NCBI RefSeq assembly: GCF_026340465.1 | Contig: NZ_JAPEPC010000001.1 | Span: 3,892,001-3,956,000 of the forward strand | Origin: Streptomyces sp. NBC_01306 | Lineage (GTDB): Bacteria > Actinomycetota > Actinomycetes > Streptomycetales > Streptomycetaceae | Reading direction: 5' to 3' | Length of the DNA stretch: 64,000 nt | In this document: positions 33,734 through 42,450 of the stretch, in pieces | Numbering within the stretch: the first letter of the stretch is position 1 | How the letters are laid out: each line of letters starts with the position of its first letter | Translations under genes and position numbers: made by a program | The notes under the pieces: model-generated | What the model saw: the letters and a program-made list of their open reading frames with translations, nothing else | Told to the model about the DNA's origin: nothing | Databases searched by the model: none

Positions 33734-35233
33734 CTAGCGATTGTCCTGGCCCTGGCTGTCCTGGCCCTGGCTGTCCTTGCTCTGGTGGCTGTCCGCATGG
33801 CTGTCCGCGTGGCTGTCCGCGTGGCTGTCGTCACCGTGCCCGACGCGGGACAGCGAGCGGTCGGCCGCCGTGACGACAAGGAACAGCCCGGCGACCGCCA
33901 GCAGGAGCCAGCTGAGGTGGTGAAGTCCGCCCGTGGTGGCGCCGTGCTGGTAGAAGGCGGCGTTGGCGGCGGAGGCCAGCAGCGCGCCGACGTACATGAA
34001 GGTGCGCAGGAGACCGGCCGACGAACCCATGCGGGCCGGATCGGCCTGGGCATAGAGGGCGTTCTGGTTGGCCAGGCCATTCAGCCCCTGCGGGATGCCG
34101 ACGGCCGCGCCGACGAGGGCCAGCAGCCAGACGGGGCTGGAGGTGTCGAGCAGCAGCAGTGCCGCGCAGGCGATGATCTGGACCACGGCGCCCGCCATCA
34201 GCTTGCCGCGGATTTCGGGCCTGCGACCGGTGAGGGCCGTCACGGTGACGGCGGCGGCCGACATCGGCAGCAGGAGCAGCCCGGCACCCGATGCGCTGAG
34301 GGAGCGGCCCTCCTCCAGCCACTGGGTGAAGCCGTAGAGGAAGGCGTACGACGTGGTGTAGGCCAGCAACTGGCGGCCGTAGGTGGCGAGCAGCGGCGCG
34401 TTGCCCCGCAGGATCCGCAGGTCGATGAACGGCTCCGCGCACCGCAGCTCCCGCCGGACGAACCCCGTACCCGCCGCGGCGGCGATCACCAGCAGGTACC
34501 ACTGCGCGAGGCCGGGGTTCATCAGGAACAGCATGAACGCGGTGAGCGTCCCCGCGAAGAGGCCCATGCCCCAGGCGTCCAGCCGCTGGACGGGCTCGGG
34601 CGGTGCCCCCTGCTCCGGCTTCCCGCGCCGCGGCAGCCGCAGCGCTCCCAGGACGAGACAGGCCGCGGAGAGCGGCACGTTGACGCCGAAGATCAGATGC
34701 CAGCCGCCCGCGCCGATCAGCAGACCGCCCAGGGTGGGGCCGATCACCGCGATGACCTGGTTGGAGAGCGACAGTGCGGCCAGGACGCCGCTCGGGCTCT
34801 TCATGCCGGTGCGCGCCGATTCGGACCGCAGCAGGTACATGGAAGCGGGGTACGCCGCCGACGTACCGAATCCCAGCAGGACCCGGGAGACGATCAGCAC
34901 TCCGAGGTTCGGAGCGAACACGCCGAGAAGCCCCGCGAGACCGACTACCGCGGTGCCGGTCAGGTAGAGAGGGCGCGCGCCGTAGGAGTCGACGAGCCGG
35001 CCGATGACCGGCTGGCCTATCGCCGTTGCCAGATACAGCGCCGATACCAGCCACGCCGTCTGCGACGGTGCCGCACCGAACGCCTTCCCGATCGGGATCA
35101 GCGCCACGGCCAGCATGGACGAGTTGATCGGGTTCAGGATCGAACCCAGGATCATCGGTGTGACCAGCTTGCGGTTGAACCCGCCGGGACCGGCCTCCCG
35201 CCGGCCGCGCACCCGCTCGGCGATGGTCGTCAC
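33734..35233 (-). CDS. MFS transporter (DHA2/14-TMS-like)
   Basis: 499 residues and 12-14 membrane helices: PMILGSILNPINSSMLAVAL at helix 1, VSALYLATAIGQPVIGRLVD with motif A-like sequence (SYGARPLYLTG), and RLDAWGMGLFAGTLTAFMLF. It is likely a drug exporter. The GTG start overlaps the MarR stop (GTGA), so the two form one coupled unit. The C-terminus is a His/Asp/Ser tail with SHAD repeats (12-nt tandem duplication near 33787-33822) that could bind metal ions, though it may just be a replication-slippage product. Confidence 0.88.
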   Translation of the reverse strand: MTTIAERVRGRREAGPGGFNRKLVTPMILGSILNPINSSMLAVALIPIGKAFGAAPSQTAWLVSALYLATAIGQPVIGRLVDSYGARPLYLTGTAVVGLAGLLGVFAPNLGVLIVSRVLLGFGTSAAYPASMYLLRSESARTGMKSPSGVLAALSLSNQVIAVIGPTLGGLLIGAGGWHLIFGVNVPLSAACLVLGALRLPRRGKPEQGAPPEPVQRLDAWGMGLFAGTLTAFMLFLMNPGLAQWYLLVIAAAAGTGFVRRELRCAEPFIDLRILRGNAPLLATYGRQLLAYTTSYAFLYGFTQWLEEGRSLSASGAGLLLLPMSAAAVTVTALTGRRPEIRGKLMAGAVVQIIACAALLLLDTSSPVWLLALVGAAVGIPQGLNGLANQNALYAQADPARMGSSAGLLRTFMYVGALLASAANAAFYQHGATTGGLHHLSWLLLAVAGLFLVVTAADRSLSRVGHGDDSHADSHADSHADSHQSKDSQGQDSQGQDNR

Positions 35234-35685
35234 GACTGTGCCACGTCGTCCAGCACGGCCATCGCCGCGATGACTGCCTCCAGTTGCTCCGGTGTCGCCT
35301 GCTCCTGAAGGGCCCGCGCGAGCCAGGTCTCGCGCGCCCGCCGGTCTCCCGAGCGCTGCTTGCGGCCCAGCTCGGTCAGGGTGATCAGCTGGCGGCGGCC
35401 GTCGTCGGGGTCGGGGTGCCGCTCCACGAGGCCGCCCTGTTCCAGCGTGGCGACGATCTTCGCGATCGACTGCGGGCGCACCCGCTCGGTCACGGCGAGA
35501 TCGCTCGCCGACGCCGGTCCTTGCTTGTCCAGCCGCATCAGTACCGATGCCTGTGCCGATGTCAGATCGCCCTCGCCCTCGCCCTCCAGGGCGATGAGCC
35601 GACGGCGTACGCGGCTGGTCACCACCCACACGTCGCGCGCGGCCCGGCGTGCCGGTTCGGAGATGTCCTCGCTGTTTCCGGTCAT
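35230..35685 (-). CDS. MarR-family regulator
   Basis: 151 residues with the MarR winged helix: LTSAQASVLMRLDKQGPASA, RVRPQSIAKIVATLEQGGLV and the wing RHPDPDDGRRQLITLTELGR. ATG 35685 is chosen; further upstream codons do not resemble the family. It is the first gene of an operon with the MFS exporter (4-nt overlap), and a palindrome, ACACCC-CA-GGGTGT, lies just upstream, which suits autoregulation relieved by a toxic ligand. Confidence 0.92.
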   Translation of the reverse strand: MTGNSEDISEPARRAARDVWVVTSRVRRRLIALEGEGEGDLTSAQASVLMRLDKQGPASASDLAVTERVRPQSIAKIVATLEQGGLVERHPDPDDGRRQLITLTELGRKQRSGDRRARETWLARALQEQATPEQLEAVIAAMAVLDDVAQS

Positions 35686-35702
35686 GCGGCCACCGTAGAA
35701 CG

Positions 35703-35716
35703 ACACCCCAGGGTGT
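35703..35716. promoter_or_regulatory. MarR operator candidate
   Basis: ACACCC and GGGTGT around CA form a perfect palindrome 18 nt before the marR start; a further GGGGTGTTG word lies at 35738-35746. Confidence 0.6.
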
Positions 35717-35870
35717 GCAACCCGAGGTGCGCAGTTTGGGGTGTTGATTTGATTCTGGGCGACTCCGCGCACGCCTCTTCCCCGCCTCCTGGCTCCCGTG
35801 GCATGCTCAGGATCGACGCACTCATGAACTCTGTTCACAGACATGAACATCCATGAAAGAGGCGGGCACC

Positions 35871-37535
35871 ATGGGGAACATCAGCAGACGCGCACTGCTC
35901 GGCAGCGCCACGGCCGTCGCGGCCGTCATCGCGACGGGCGGGACATCCACGGCCGCACCGCGTGGCCGGACCCCGTCCACCACCCCGCTCTGGCGGGAGT
36001 TCACCCGGACCCCGTACACCCACCCGCAGATCCCGTACATCGGCGGAGCGGGCCGGCGTACGGGCGAGCGCCGCTTCCCCCGGCTCCCCGTCGTCGCCGA
36101 CGTCCGCGAGTACGGCGCGGTCCCCGACGGCTCCGCCGACTCGGCGCCCGCGATCAACCGTGCCATCGCCGCCGCCGGCCGACGCGGCGGCGGCACGGTC
36201 CTCATCCCGTCCGGCACCTTCCGTATCGACGACCTCATCCGCATCGGGCACAGCAATGTCGTGCTGCGCGGCGCGGGCAGCGGCCGCACCACGCTGTACG
36301 CGACGAAGAGCCTCACCGAGCTGATCGGTCCCTACGGCTCCCGGTACGGCGGCAACAAGTCCTCGTGGTCCTGGGCGGGCGGGCTCATCTGGCTCTGCCC
36401 CGAGGCGCGGTTCGCGAGCCTGACGGCCGCCATCACCGCCGCGGCCTGGCCCTTCGAGGGCTGGACGGGCAACAAGCGCGACGAGTGGCGCACCCTCACC
36501 ACCGTCGCCCCGGCCCGGCAGGGCGACCGCACGGTCACCGTCGCGGACACCGCGAAGCTCGGCCGCGGCGACCTCGTGCTGCTCCGGCTCGCGGACGACG
36601 CGGGGCACACGCTCCTGGAGCACATGTCGGGCGGCGGACCGGGCCCCGAGGCGTACGAGTGGGACGACAAGACCAAGCTGACCTCGTACGTCCCGTACGA
36701 GTGGCCGGTGCGCATCACGGCGGTGCACGGCCGCACGCTCACCCTGGAACGACCCCTCCCGCTCGACATCCGCCCCGAGTGGGACCCCCGCCTCACCACG
36801 CATGTCGCGCCGCTGACCGGGTCGGCCGTGGAGGGGCTCACCCTCCGGGCGGTCCTCACCCCGCAGTCGCCGCATCTGCTCGACAAGGGGTACAACGGCG
36901 TCGCGTTCCAGTGCGCGTACGACTGCTGGGCCGACGACGTCGTCGTACGTGACGTCGACAACGGCTTCGGGCTTGTCGCCGCGTCCGCGACCACCCTGCG
37001 CCGTACCCGCGTCGAGGGCCGGGGCTCGCACCACCCGTACTTCTGCCGGGAGGGCTCGCACGACAACCTCGTCGAGGAGTTCACGATCGCCGAGCGCACC
37101 GTGCCCGCCCCGGCGGGCACGCAGCTGCACGGCATCAACGTCGAGGGGCTCTCCAGCCACAACGTCTGGTCGCGCGGGGTGATGGAGATGGGCACCTTCG
37201 ACTCGCACCGGGGCCTGCCGTTCGCCAATGTGCGGACCGACATCACCGTCAACAACGACGGCCAGCACGGCGGGGACGCCTCGGCGGGTCCGCTCTTCGG
37301 TGCCCGGTTCACCCACTGGAACATCCGGGTCACCAACGGCCGCGAGGGCCTGATGAAGATCGACGGCCTCGCCCCGTACAGCGCGAGCGTCGGGATCAGC
37401 ACGGTCAGGCCGTTCGGCCAGATCGATGTGCCCGACTTCACCGGCGATCTGCATACGCGTCTTGAGGCCTACGGCGCGCCGGAATCCGTACACCCGGCCA
37501 ATCTGCACGACGCCCAGCGGGCGCTGAACCCGTAG
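35871..37535 (+). CDS. Tat-secreted beta-helix (pectate lyase-like) protein
   Basis: A twin-Arg signal, ISRRALLGSATAVAAVIATG, opens the 554-residue protein. The pectate-lyase-superfamily entry motif VVADVREYGAVPDGSADSAP and AINRAIAAAGRRGGGTVLIP follows, and then a right-handed beta-helix pattern (VVLRGAGSGRTTLYA, DVVVRDVDNGFGLVA). It probably acts on a polysaccharide outside the cell; the chemistry (lyase or hydrolase) cannot be told. ATG 35871 fits GAAAGAGGCG upstream; ATG 35853 would add six residues. The DNA before it carries the MarR operator candidate. Confidence 0.85.
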   Translation: MGNISRRALLGSATAVAAVIATGGTSTAAPRGRTPSTTPLWREFTRTPYTHPQIPYIGGAGRRTGERRFPRLPVVADVREYGAVPDGSADSAPAINRAIAAAGRRGGGTVLIPSGTFRIDDLIRIGHSNVVLRGAGSGRTTLYATKSLTELIGPYGSRYGGNKSSWSWAGGLIWLCPEARFASLTAAITAAAWPFEGWTGNKRDEWRTLTTVAPARQGDRTVTVADTAKLGRGDLVLLRLADDAGHTLLEHMSGGGPGPEAYEWDDKTKLTSYVPYEWPVRITAVHGRTLTLERPLPLDIRPEWDPRLTTHVAPLTGSAVEGLTLRAVLTPQSPHLLDKGYNGVAFQCAYDCWADDVVVRDVDNGFGLVAASATTLRRTRVEGRGSHHPYFCREGSHDNLVEEFTIAERTVPAPAGTQLHGINVEGLSSHNVWSRGVMEMGTFDSHRGLPFANVRTDITVNNDGQHGGDASAGPLFGARFTHWNIRVTNGREGLMKIDGLAPYSASVGISTVRPFGQIDVPDFTGDLHTRLEAYGAPESVHPANLHDAQRALNP

Positions 37536-37635
37536 CGCGCACGCGCCCGTCCGGGGCCGGGCGTCCCCACTGGCGGGATCCCCGGTCCCGGTGGTCCGGC
37601 GTGCGAGGTCCCCGGCCCCGGTGGACTATTCCCTC

Positions 37636-39291
37636 ATGAGCGACAAAGGGGATCCCTCCGCCTCTCCTGCGGCCACCGCCGGTAAATTCGCGCCGAACCA
37701 GACGCTGACGCTGGCCGCCATGCTGTTCGCCGTCTCGATGACGTTCATCGACCAGACGATCGTGGCCATCGCGGCGCCGGACATCATCCATGAGCTCGGC
37801 CTCTCCGCGTCCGGGATGCAGTGGGTGGTCAACGCCTATCTGCTGGCCCTGGCGGCGTTCTTCGCGCTCGGCGGGCGGCTCTCGGACATCTTCGGACACC
37901 GGCGGATTATGGTGATCGGCACGCTGGTCTTCGCCATCGCATCGGCGCTGTGCGGTGCGGTTCCCAAGGGCGGGGGCGCCGAGACCTGGCTGATTGCCTT
38001 CCGGGCGGTCCAGGGGCTGGGGGCGGCGCTGATGTTCCCCGCGGCGCTCGCCGTGGTGGTCGCGGTCTTCCCGGTGGAGCGGCGGGGACGCGCCCTGGCG
38101 CTGTTCTTCGGGCTGTCCGGCGCCCTGACGTGCGTCGGCCCGCTGCTGGGCGGCTGGCTCACCGACTGGACGTGGCGGGCGATCTTCTGGGTCAACGTAC
38201 CCGTCGCCGTCATCGCCCTGGTCCTGACGGCCAGGGCCCGTATCCCCCGTAACGCGACCCGTGAGCCGCTCGATGTGCCGGGCGCGGTGCTCGTGGCCGT
38301 GGGGATGGGGCTCAGTGTCTTCGGGCTCCAGCAGGCTTCCGCCTGGGGCTGGGACAGCGCCGCCACCTGGCTCTGCATCGTGGGCGGCCTGCTGGTCCTG
38401 CTGGTGTTCGGCGCGCTGGAACTCCGCACCGGGCACCCGCTCATCAGGCTCCGGGTGTTCCGGGACCGGGCCTTCACCGTCGATGTCGTGGTGCTGTTCT
38501 TCGCGATGATCGCGTTCGTCCCGGTCTTCTTCTTCGCCTCGGTGTACGCGCAGGTGTCGCTGAGCGCGTCACCGAACCAGGCGGCCCTCTTCCTGCTGTA
38601 TTTCTTCATCGGGTTCGCCATCGCCTCCCAGTGGGGCGGGCGCATCCTGGACCGGCGCGGCGCCCGCCCGGCCCTGAAACTGGGCTGCGCGCTGGGCGCC
38701 GTCGGATTCGCCCTGTGGGCGCACCGGATGACGGACCTGTCGATGCACGACCAGTGGCCCTATGCGGCCCTGGCGGGGGCGGGTATCGGATTCCTGCTCG
38801 CCCCGGCGTCCACGGACGCGGTGAACCGCGCGATCGACGCGTCGTACGGGGAGGTCACCGGGATCACGCAGACGGTGCGCTACTACGCGGCGAGCGTGGG
38901 CCTCGCGGTGTTCGGCACGGTCCTCACCCATGTCACCACCGACCGGGTCGCCGACACCCTCCGCGCCAGAGGCCTGCCGGACCGGACCGCGAAGAGCACG
39001 GCGCACAGCATCGCCGAGGCCGTCACCGGGCAGGGCGATGCGAGCGGGCCGACGGGCAGCGGCCCGGTCGCGACCGCGACCCGGCACGCGATGGGGGCGA
39101 TCCGGCTGGACTTCGCCGAGGCGAACCGGGCGGTCTTCTACGGGATGGCCGGCGCGCTCGCCATCGCCTTCATCTGCTCGTACTTCCATCCGGGCACCCG
39201 GGTGACGGCGGAACCGCGGACGCCGCAGAGCCCGCAGACGCCGCAGGCGCCGCAGAGCCCGCAAGGGACCGGGGACGACGTGCGGGTGTGA
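37636..39291 (+). CDS. MFS drug transporter, EmrB/QacA (DHA2) type
   Basis: 551 residues, 14 predicted membrane helices, with the DHA2 motif FIDQTIVAIAAPDIIHELGL near the N-terminus, motif A-like GGRLSDIFGHRRIMVIG, and AVQGLGAALMFPAALAVV. It exports drugs by proton antiport. ATG 37636 has no clear ribosome binding site and may be leaderless. The tail is a PQ(S/T)PQ repeat. The last 122 nt overlap the convergent MFS gene at 39170-40588, so transcripts would be antisense to each other there. Confidence 0.92.
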   Translation: MSDKGDPSASPAATAGKFAPNQTLTLAAMLFAVSMTFIDQTIVAIAAPDIIHELGLSASGMQWVVNAYLLALAAFFALGGRLSDIFGHRRIMVIGTLVFAIASALCGAVPKGGGAETWLIAFRAVQGLGAALMFPAALAVVVAVFPVERRGRALALFFGLSGALTCVGPLLGGWLTDWTWRAIFWVNVPVAVIALVLTARARIPRNATREPLDVPGAVLVAVGMGLSVFGLQQASAWGWDSAATWLCIVGGLLVLLVFGALELRTGHPLIRLRVFRDRAFTVDVVVLFFAMIAFVPVFFFASVYAQVSLSASPNQAALFLLYFFIGFAIASQWGGRILDRRGARPALKLGCALGAVGFALWAHRMTDLSMHDQWPYAALAGAGIGFLLAPASTDAVNRAIDASYGEVTGITQTVRYYAASVGLAVFGTVLTHVTTDRVADTLRARGLPDRTAKSTAHSIAEAVTGQGDASGPTGSGPVATATRHAMGAIRLDFAEANRAVFYGMAGALAIAFICSYFHPGTRVTAEPRTPQSPQTPQAPQSPQGTGDDVRV

Positions 39292-40588
39292 GGGACCGCG
39301 GGCCGGCCGACTCCGTCCGCACCGCGGACCGGGGCGCCGCACCGCGGCCGGGTCCGCCGGGTCCGCCGGGTCCGCCCTGCGGTGGCAGCCCCCGCATCAG
39401 CACCCCGTACCCGAGCGCCGCCACCGTGCCCAGCACCGCGCACGTCCCCCACAGCCACTCCGCCCCGAACCGATCGATGATCACCCCGGACATCAGCGGG
39501 GCGACCAGCGCCGCCACCGCCCAGGACATCGTGTACATCCCCTGGTAGCGGCCCCGGCCGTGGACGGGGGAGAGGCGGACCACCAGCCCGGTCTGGGTGG
39601 GGGCGTTGACGATTTCGGCGAGGGTCCAGACGCAGACCGTCAGCGCGTACAGCCCCACCGAACCGGCGAACGCGGTGAGCCCGAACCCGTACCCGGCCAC
39701 CACCGACGAGATGACCAGCAGGCGGCGCGGGTCGCGGTGCTCGATGAACCGGGTCACCGGGATCTGGAGCACCACGATCAGTACGCCGTTGACCGCGACG
39801 GCCATGCCGTAGTCGGCGCTGCTGAAACCGTCCTTGCCCATCGCCACCGGCAGCCCCACCGATGCCTGCTGGAAGATCAGCGCGACCACGAACGACAGCC
39901 CGACGACGCTCATGAACCGGCCGTCGCGCAGAACCGTCCCCAGCCGGACCGCCGATTCGGTCGCCTGCTCCACGGCCGTACGCACCGGACGGGACTCGGG
40001 CAGCTTGAGGAAGACCAGCACCGCGCAGACCAGGGTCAGGGCCGCCTCGCCCAGGAAGCCCGCGAGATAGCTGTACTGCGCGACGAAACCCGCGCCCGCC
40101 GACGAGACCGCGAACCCCAGGTTGATCGCCCAGTAATTGAGGGAGAAGGCGCGCACCCGGTCCTCGGGCTTCACGATGTCGGCCATCATCGCCTGCACGG
40201 CCGGACGCGAGGCGTTCGATGCCATGCCGACCAGGAAGGCGACACCGGCGATGGCCACCGGGTCCCGCATGAAGCCGAGCAGCGCCACCGAGAACGCCGT
40301 CGAGACCTGCGCGACCAGCAGCGTGGGCCGCCGGCCGAGCCGGTCGGTCATGACACCGGAGCCGAGCGAGGACACGACACCGCCGAGGCCGTGGAGGGAG
40401 GCGACCAGACCCGCGTACGAGGCCGAGTACCCGCGGTCCAGCGTCAGATAGAGCGCCATGAAGGTGGCGACGAACGCACCGAGCCGGTTGATCAGAGTGC
40501 TGGTCCACAGCCACCAGAACGCCCGGGGCAGCCCCGAGACGCTCTCCCGTGCGGCGCGTCTGACCCCGGTGAGACCGGCTGCGGACAT
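39170..40588 (-). CDS. MFS transporter (MdtH/antiporter-like)
   Basis: 472 residues with about 12 membrane helices: LPRAFWWLWTSTLINRLGAF at helix 1 and GVMTDRLGRRPTLLVAQVST as motif A. ATG 40588 follows AGGGGGA. The C-terminal ~80 residues after the last helix are Gly/Pro/Ala/Ser-rich (GGPGGPGGPG from GGTCCGCC duplications) and read through the antisense of the convergent MFS gene, so the native end may once have been shorter. An ATTGACG palindrome lies in the divergent gap to gpmA. Confidence 0.9.
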   Translation of the reverse strand: MSAAGLTGVRRAARESVSGLPRAFWWLWTSTLINRLGAFVATFMALYLTLDRGYSASYAGLVASLHGLGGVVSSLGSGVMTDRLGRRPTLLVAQVSTAFSVALLGFMRDPVAIAGVAFLVGMASNASRPAVQAMMADIVKPEDRVRAFSLNYWAINLGFAVSSAGAGFVAQYSYLAGFLGEAALTLVCAVLVFLKLPESRPVRTAVEQATESAVRLGTVLRDGRFMSVVGLSFVVALIFQQASVGLPVAMGKDGFSSADYGMAVAVNGVLIVVLQIPVTRFIEHRDPRRLLVISSVVAGYGFGLTAFAGSVGLYALTVCVWTLAEIVNAPTQTGLVVRLSPVHGRGRYQGMYTMSWAVAALVAPLMSGVIIDRFGAEWLWGTCAVLGTVAALGYGVLMRGLPPQGGPGGPGGPGRGAAPRSAVRTESAGPRSLTPARRPRSLAGSAAPAASAGSAASAVPPSPGCPDGSTSR

Positions 40589-40701
40589 CGTGTATTCCCC
40601 CTGGCTGAACTGGACGTGGACGTGAGCGCCGCACGGTTCGGATGTAAGCGGTGCTGTATATCCACGGACATTACGTTCGGCCTGTTCCGGCCTGCCACTC
40701 A

Positions 40702-40720
40702 ATTGACGGAGGGCGTCAAT
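40702..40720. promoter_or_regulatory. Inverted repeat between MFS gene and gpmA
   Basis: ATTGACG (40702-40708) and CGTCAAT (40714-40720) are perfect 7-nt arms around GAGGG, 35 nt before the gpmA start. Operator function is inferred. Confidence 0.45.
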
Positions 40721-40755
40721 CAGCGGCCGTCCTGCCGTCGATTAGGCTCGGGGTC

Positions 40756-41517
40756 ATGGCCGACGCACCGTACAAGCTGATCCTCCTCCGCCACGGCGAG
40801 AGCGAATGGAACGCTACGAATCAGTTCACCGGTTGGGTGGACGTCAACCTGACGCAGAAGGGCGAGAAGGAGGCGGTCCGCGGCGGTGAGCTGCTCACGG
40901 ACGCCGGCCTGCTCCCCGATGTCGTGCACACCTCGCTCCAGAAGCGCGCCATCCGCACCGCCCAGCTCTCGCTGGAGGCGGCGGACCGCCACTGGATCCC
41001 CGTGCACCGCTCCTGGCGGCTGAACGAGCGGCACTACGGCGCGCTCCAGGGCAAGGACAAGGCGCAGACGCTCGCCGAGTTCGGCGAGGAGCAGTTCATG
41101 CTGTGGCGCCGTTCGTACGACACCCCGCCGCCGGTCCTGGAGGACGGCGCGCCGTACTCGCAGAGCGGCGACGCGCGGTACGCGACGATCCCGCCGGAGC
41201 TGCGCCCGCGCACCGAGTGCCTGAAGGACGTCGTCGTCCGGATGCTGCCGTACTGGTACGACGGCATCGTCCCGGACCTGCTCGCCGGCCGCACGGTCCT
41301 GGTCGCCGCACACGGCAACTCGCTGCGCGCGCTGGTCAAGCACCTCGACGGCATCTCGGACGCGGACATCGCGGGCCTGAACATCCCGACGGGCATCCCC
41401 CTCGCGTACGAGCTGGACGCCGACTTCAAGCCCGTCAACCCCGGCGGCACGTACCTGGACCCGGACGCGGCTGCCGCGGCCATCGAGGCCGTCAAGAACC
41501 AGGGCAAGAAGAAGTAA
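40756..41517 (+). CDS. gpmA: 2,3-bisphosphoglycerate-dependent phosphoglycerate mutase
   Basis: 253 residues with the phosphoacceptor motif LLRHGESEWN (His13), catalytic RHYGALQG, and the second His in VAAHGNSLRALVKHL (His186). It interconverts 3- and 2-phosphoglycerate in glycolysis and gluconeogenesis. ATG 40756 fits the usual N-terminus. The C-terminus is NQGKKK; the last 18-20 bases recur twice nearby (41755-41774 reversed and 46354-46371). A perfect 15-bp hairpin terminator starts 14 nt after the stop. Confidence 0.96.
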   Translation: MADAPYKLILLRHGESEWNATNQFTGWVDVNLTQKGEKEAVRGGELLTDAGLLPDVVHTSLQKRAIRTAQLSLEAADRHWIPVHRSWRLNERHYGALQGKDKAQTLAEFGEEQFMLWRRSYDTPPPVLEDGAPYSQSGDARYATIPPELRPRTECLKDVVVRMLPYWYDGIVPDLLAGRTVLVAAHGNSLRALVKHLDGISDADIAGLNIPTGIPLAYELDADFKPVNPGGTYLDPDAAAAAIEAVKNQGKKK

Positions 41518-41518
41518 G
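41499..41518 (+). repeat. gpmA 3'-end repeat, copy 1
   Basis: CCAGGGCAAGAAGAAGTAAG, the last codons and stop of gpmA. The exact reverse complement lies at 41755-41774, and 18 of these bases recur directly at 46354-46371. Confidence 0.9.
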
Positions 41519-41530
41519 AGTAGCGATCAC

Positions 41531-41565
41531 GCCCCTGGCCTGCGCTCCTGGCGCAGGCCAGGGGC
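41531..41565 (+). terminator. gpmA terminator
   Basis: GCCCCTGGCCTGCGC (41531-41545) pairs perfectly with 41551-41565 over TCCTG, followed by TCTCGTTTGCT. Confidence 0.9.
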
Positions 41566-41754
41566 TCTCGTTTGCTCTGAGCCCGCTGGGGCCCTCAGCG
41601 CGGCGGTTCGTCCGGCCGCAGAGCCTTGCCGGGAGGGAGGCGGTTAGGGGAGAACTCCCTGCCCCCCGGCGCCTCCCTCAGCGCGGAACCGGGCCGAGCG
41701 AGGCATTTCAGAGGGGAGCCGCGACCCCCTCTACCGGGGGCTTGCAGCAAACTG

Positions 41755-41774
41755 CTTACTTCTTCTTGCCCTGG
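41755..41774 (-). repeat. gpmA 3'-end repeat, inverted copy
   Basis: Exact reverse complement of 41499-41518. On the minus strand it again reads QGKKK-stop, but the frame is closed about 20 codons upstream, so no gene ends here. Confidence 0.9.
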
Positions 41775-41857
41775 GTCTGGGGGACCCGGCCTGGGAGACG
41801 ACCTGACGGCGGTCACCGTGAACGCGGAATTGGGTGAACACGTCCAGCATGCTGCCC

Positions 41858-41945
41858 GGCCCCGGCCCCGGCCCCGGCCCCGGCCCGGCCCCGGCCCGGC
41901 CCCAGCCCCGGCCCGGCCCGGCCCGGCCCGGCCCGGCCCGGCCCG
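41858..41945. repeat. GGCCCC/CGGCC low-complexity run
   Basis: Hexamer (CCCCGG) units pass into pentamer (CCCGG) units over about 90 nt of pure G and C, 60 nt before a small secreted-protein gene. Confidence 0.85.
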
Positions 41946-42005
41946 GCATCGGCTGAAAACGGGAATCTGACAGCCTCCTGACACTCTCTCCGTACCCTCC
42001 ACCCC

Positions 42006-42308
42006 ATGCGCTACCTCCCAAGCCCGTTCCGTCGGTCAACCCTCCGTCCGCGGCGCATCACCGCGGCGGCAACCGTAGGGATGTCTCTGCCGGCCGCGGC
42101 CCCTGCCCACGCGGCGGAACGCCCCGCGGCAGGCCAGGTTGCCATCGTGGGAACCGTGGTCGGCGACAACACACAGGGCGGGTTTCTCGACACCGCGGGC
42201 GCGTCCTGCGTCACCTCCTCCCACGACGGCTGCCTCCGCTACCTCGTCGGTCCGCAGTTCGGTTCGGCGATCACCAAGCCGTTGTACGACCGGGCTCAGC
42301 GGGCCTGA
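42006..42308 (+). CDS. Small secreted protein, unidentified
   Basis: 100 residues: a basic start and hydrophobic segment (RRITAAATVGMSLPAAAPAHA, cleavage likely after AHA) leads to a ~60-residue mature part (VAIVGTVVGDNTQGGFLDTA, two Cys: ASCVTSSHDGCLRYL). The two Cys may form a disulphide. I do not recognise it; it could be a truncated gene. No clear ribosome binding site precedes ATG 42006. It opens the accessory block after gpmA. Confidence 0.45.
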   Translation: MRYLPSPFRRSTLRPRRITAAATVGMSLPAAAPAHAAERPAAGQVAIVGTVVGDNTQGGFLDTAGASCVTSSHDGCLRYLVGPQFGSAITKPLYDRAQRA

Positions 42309-42450
42309 GTGGCGCCCCAGTCCCCCTCCGGAAGGGGTGATACGTCGAGCCGCGCGGGCAATCGCCCACCGCTCATTCCCGCCGACTGCCTCGGCGCATC
42401 GAAAGCCATCGAAATTCTCGACATCTACCTTCCACATTGGTTAGGCGAAT

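Larger units (their letters stand above)
41518..42005. other. Intergenic region: terminator, reversed gpmA end, GC repeat
   Basis: After the gpmA terminator come a CCCTCAGCGCGG direct pair (~41594 and ~41675), a reversed copy of the gpmA 3' end, and a GGCCCC/CGGCC low-complexity run (about 41858-41945). No gene is convincing; open frames here are artefacts of repeats. Confidence 0.6.
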
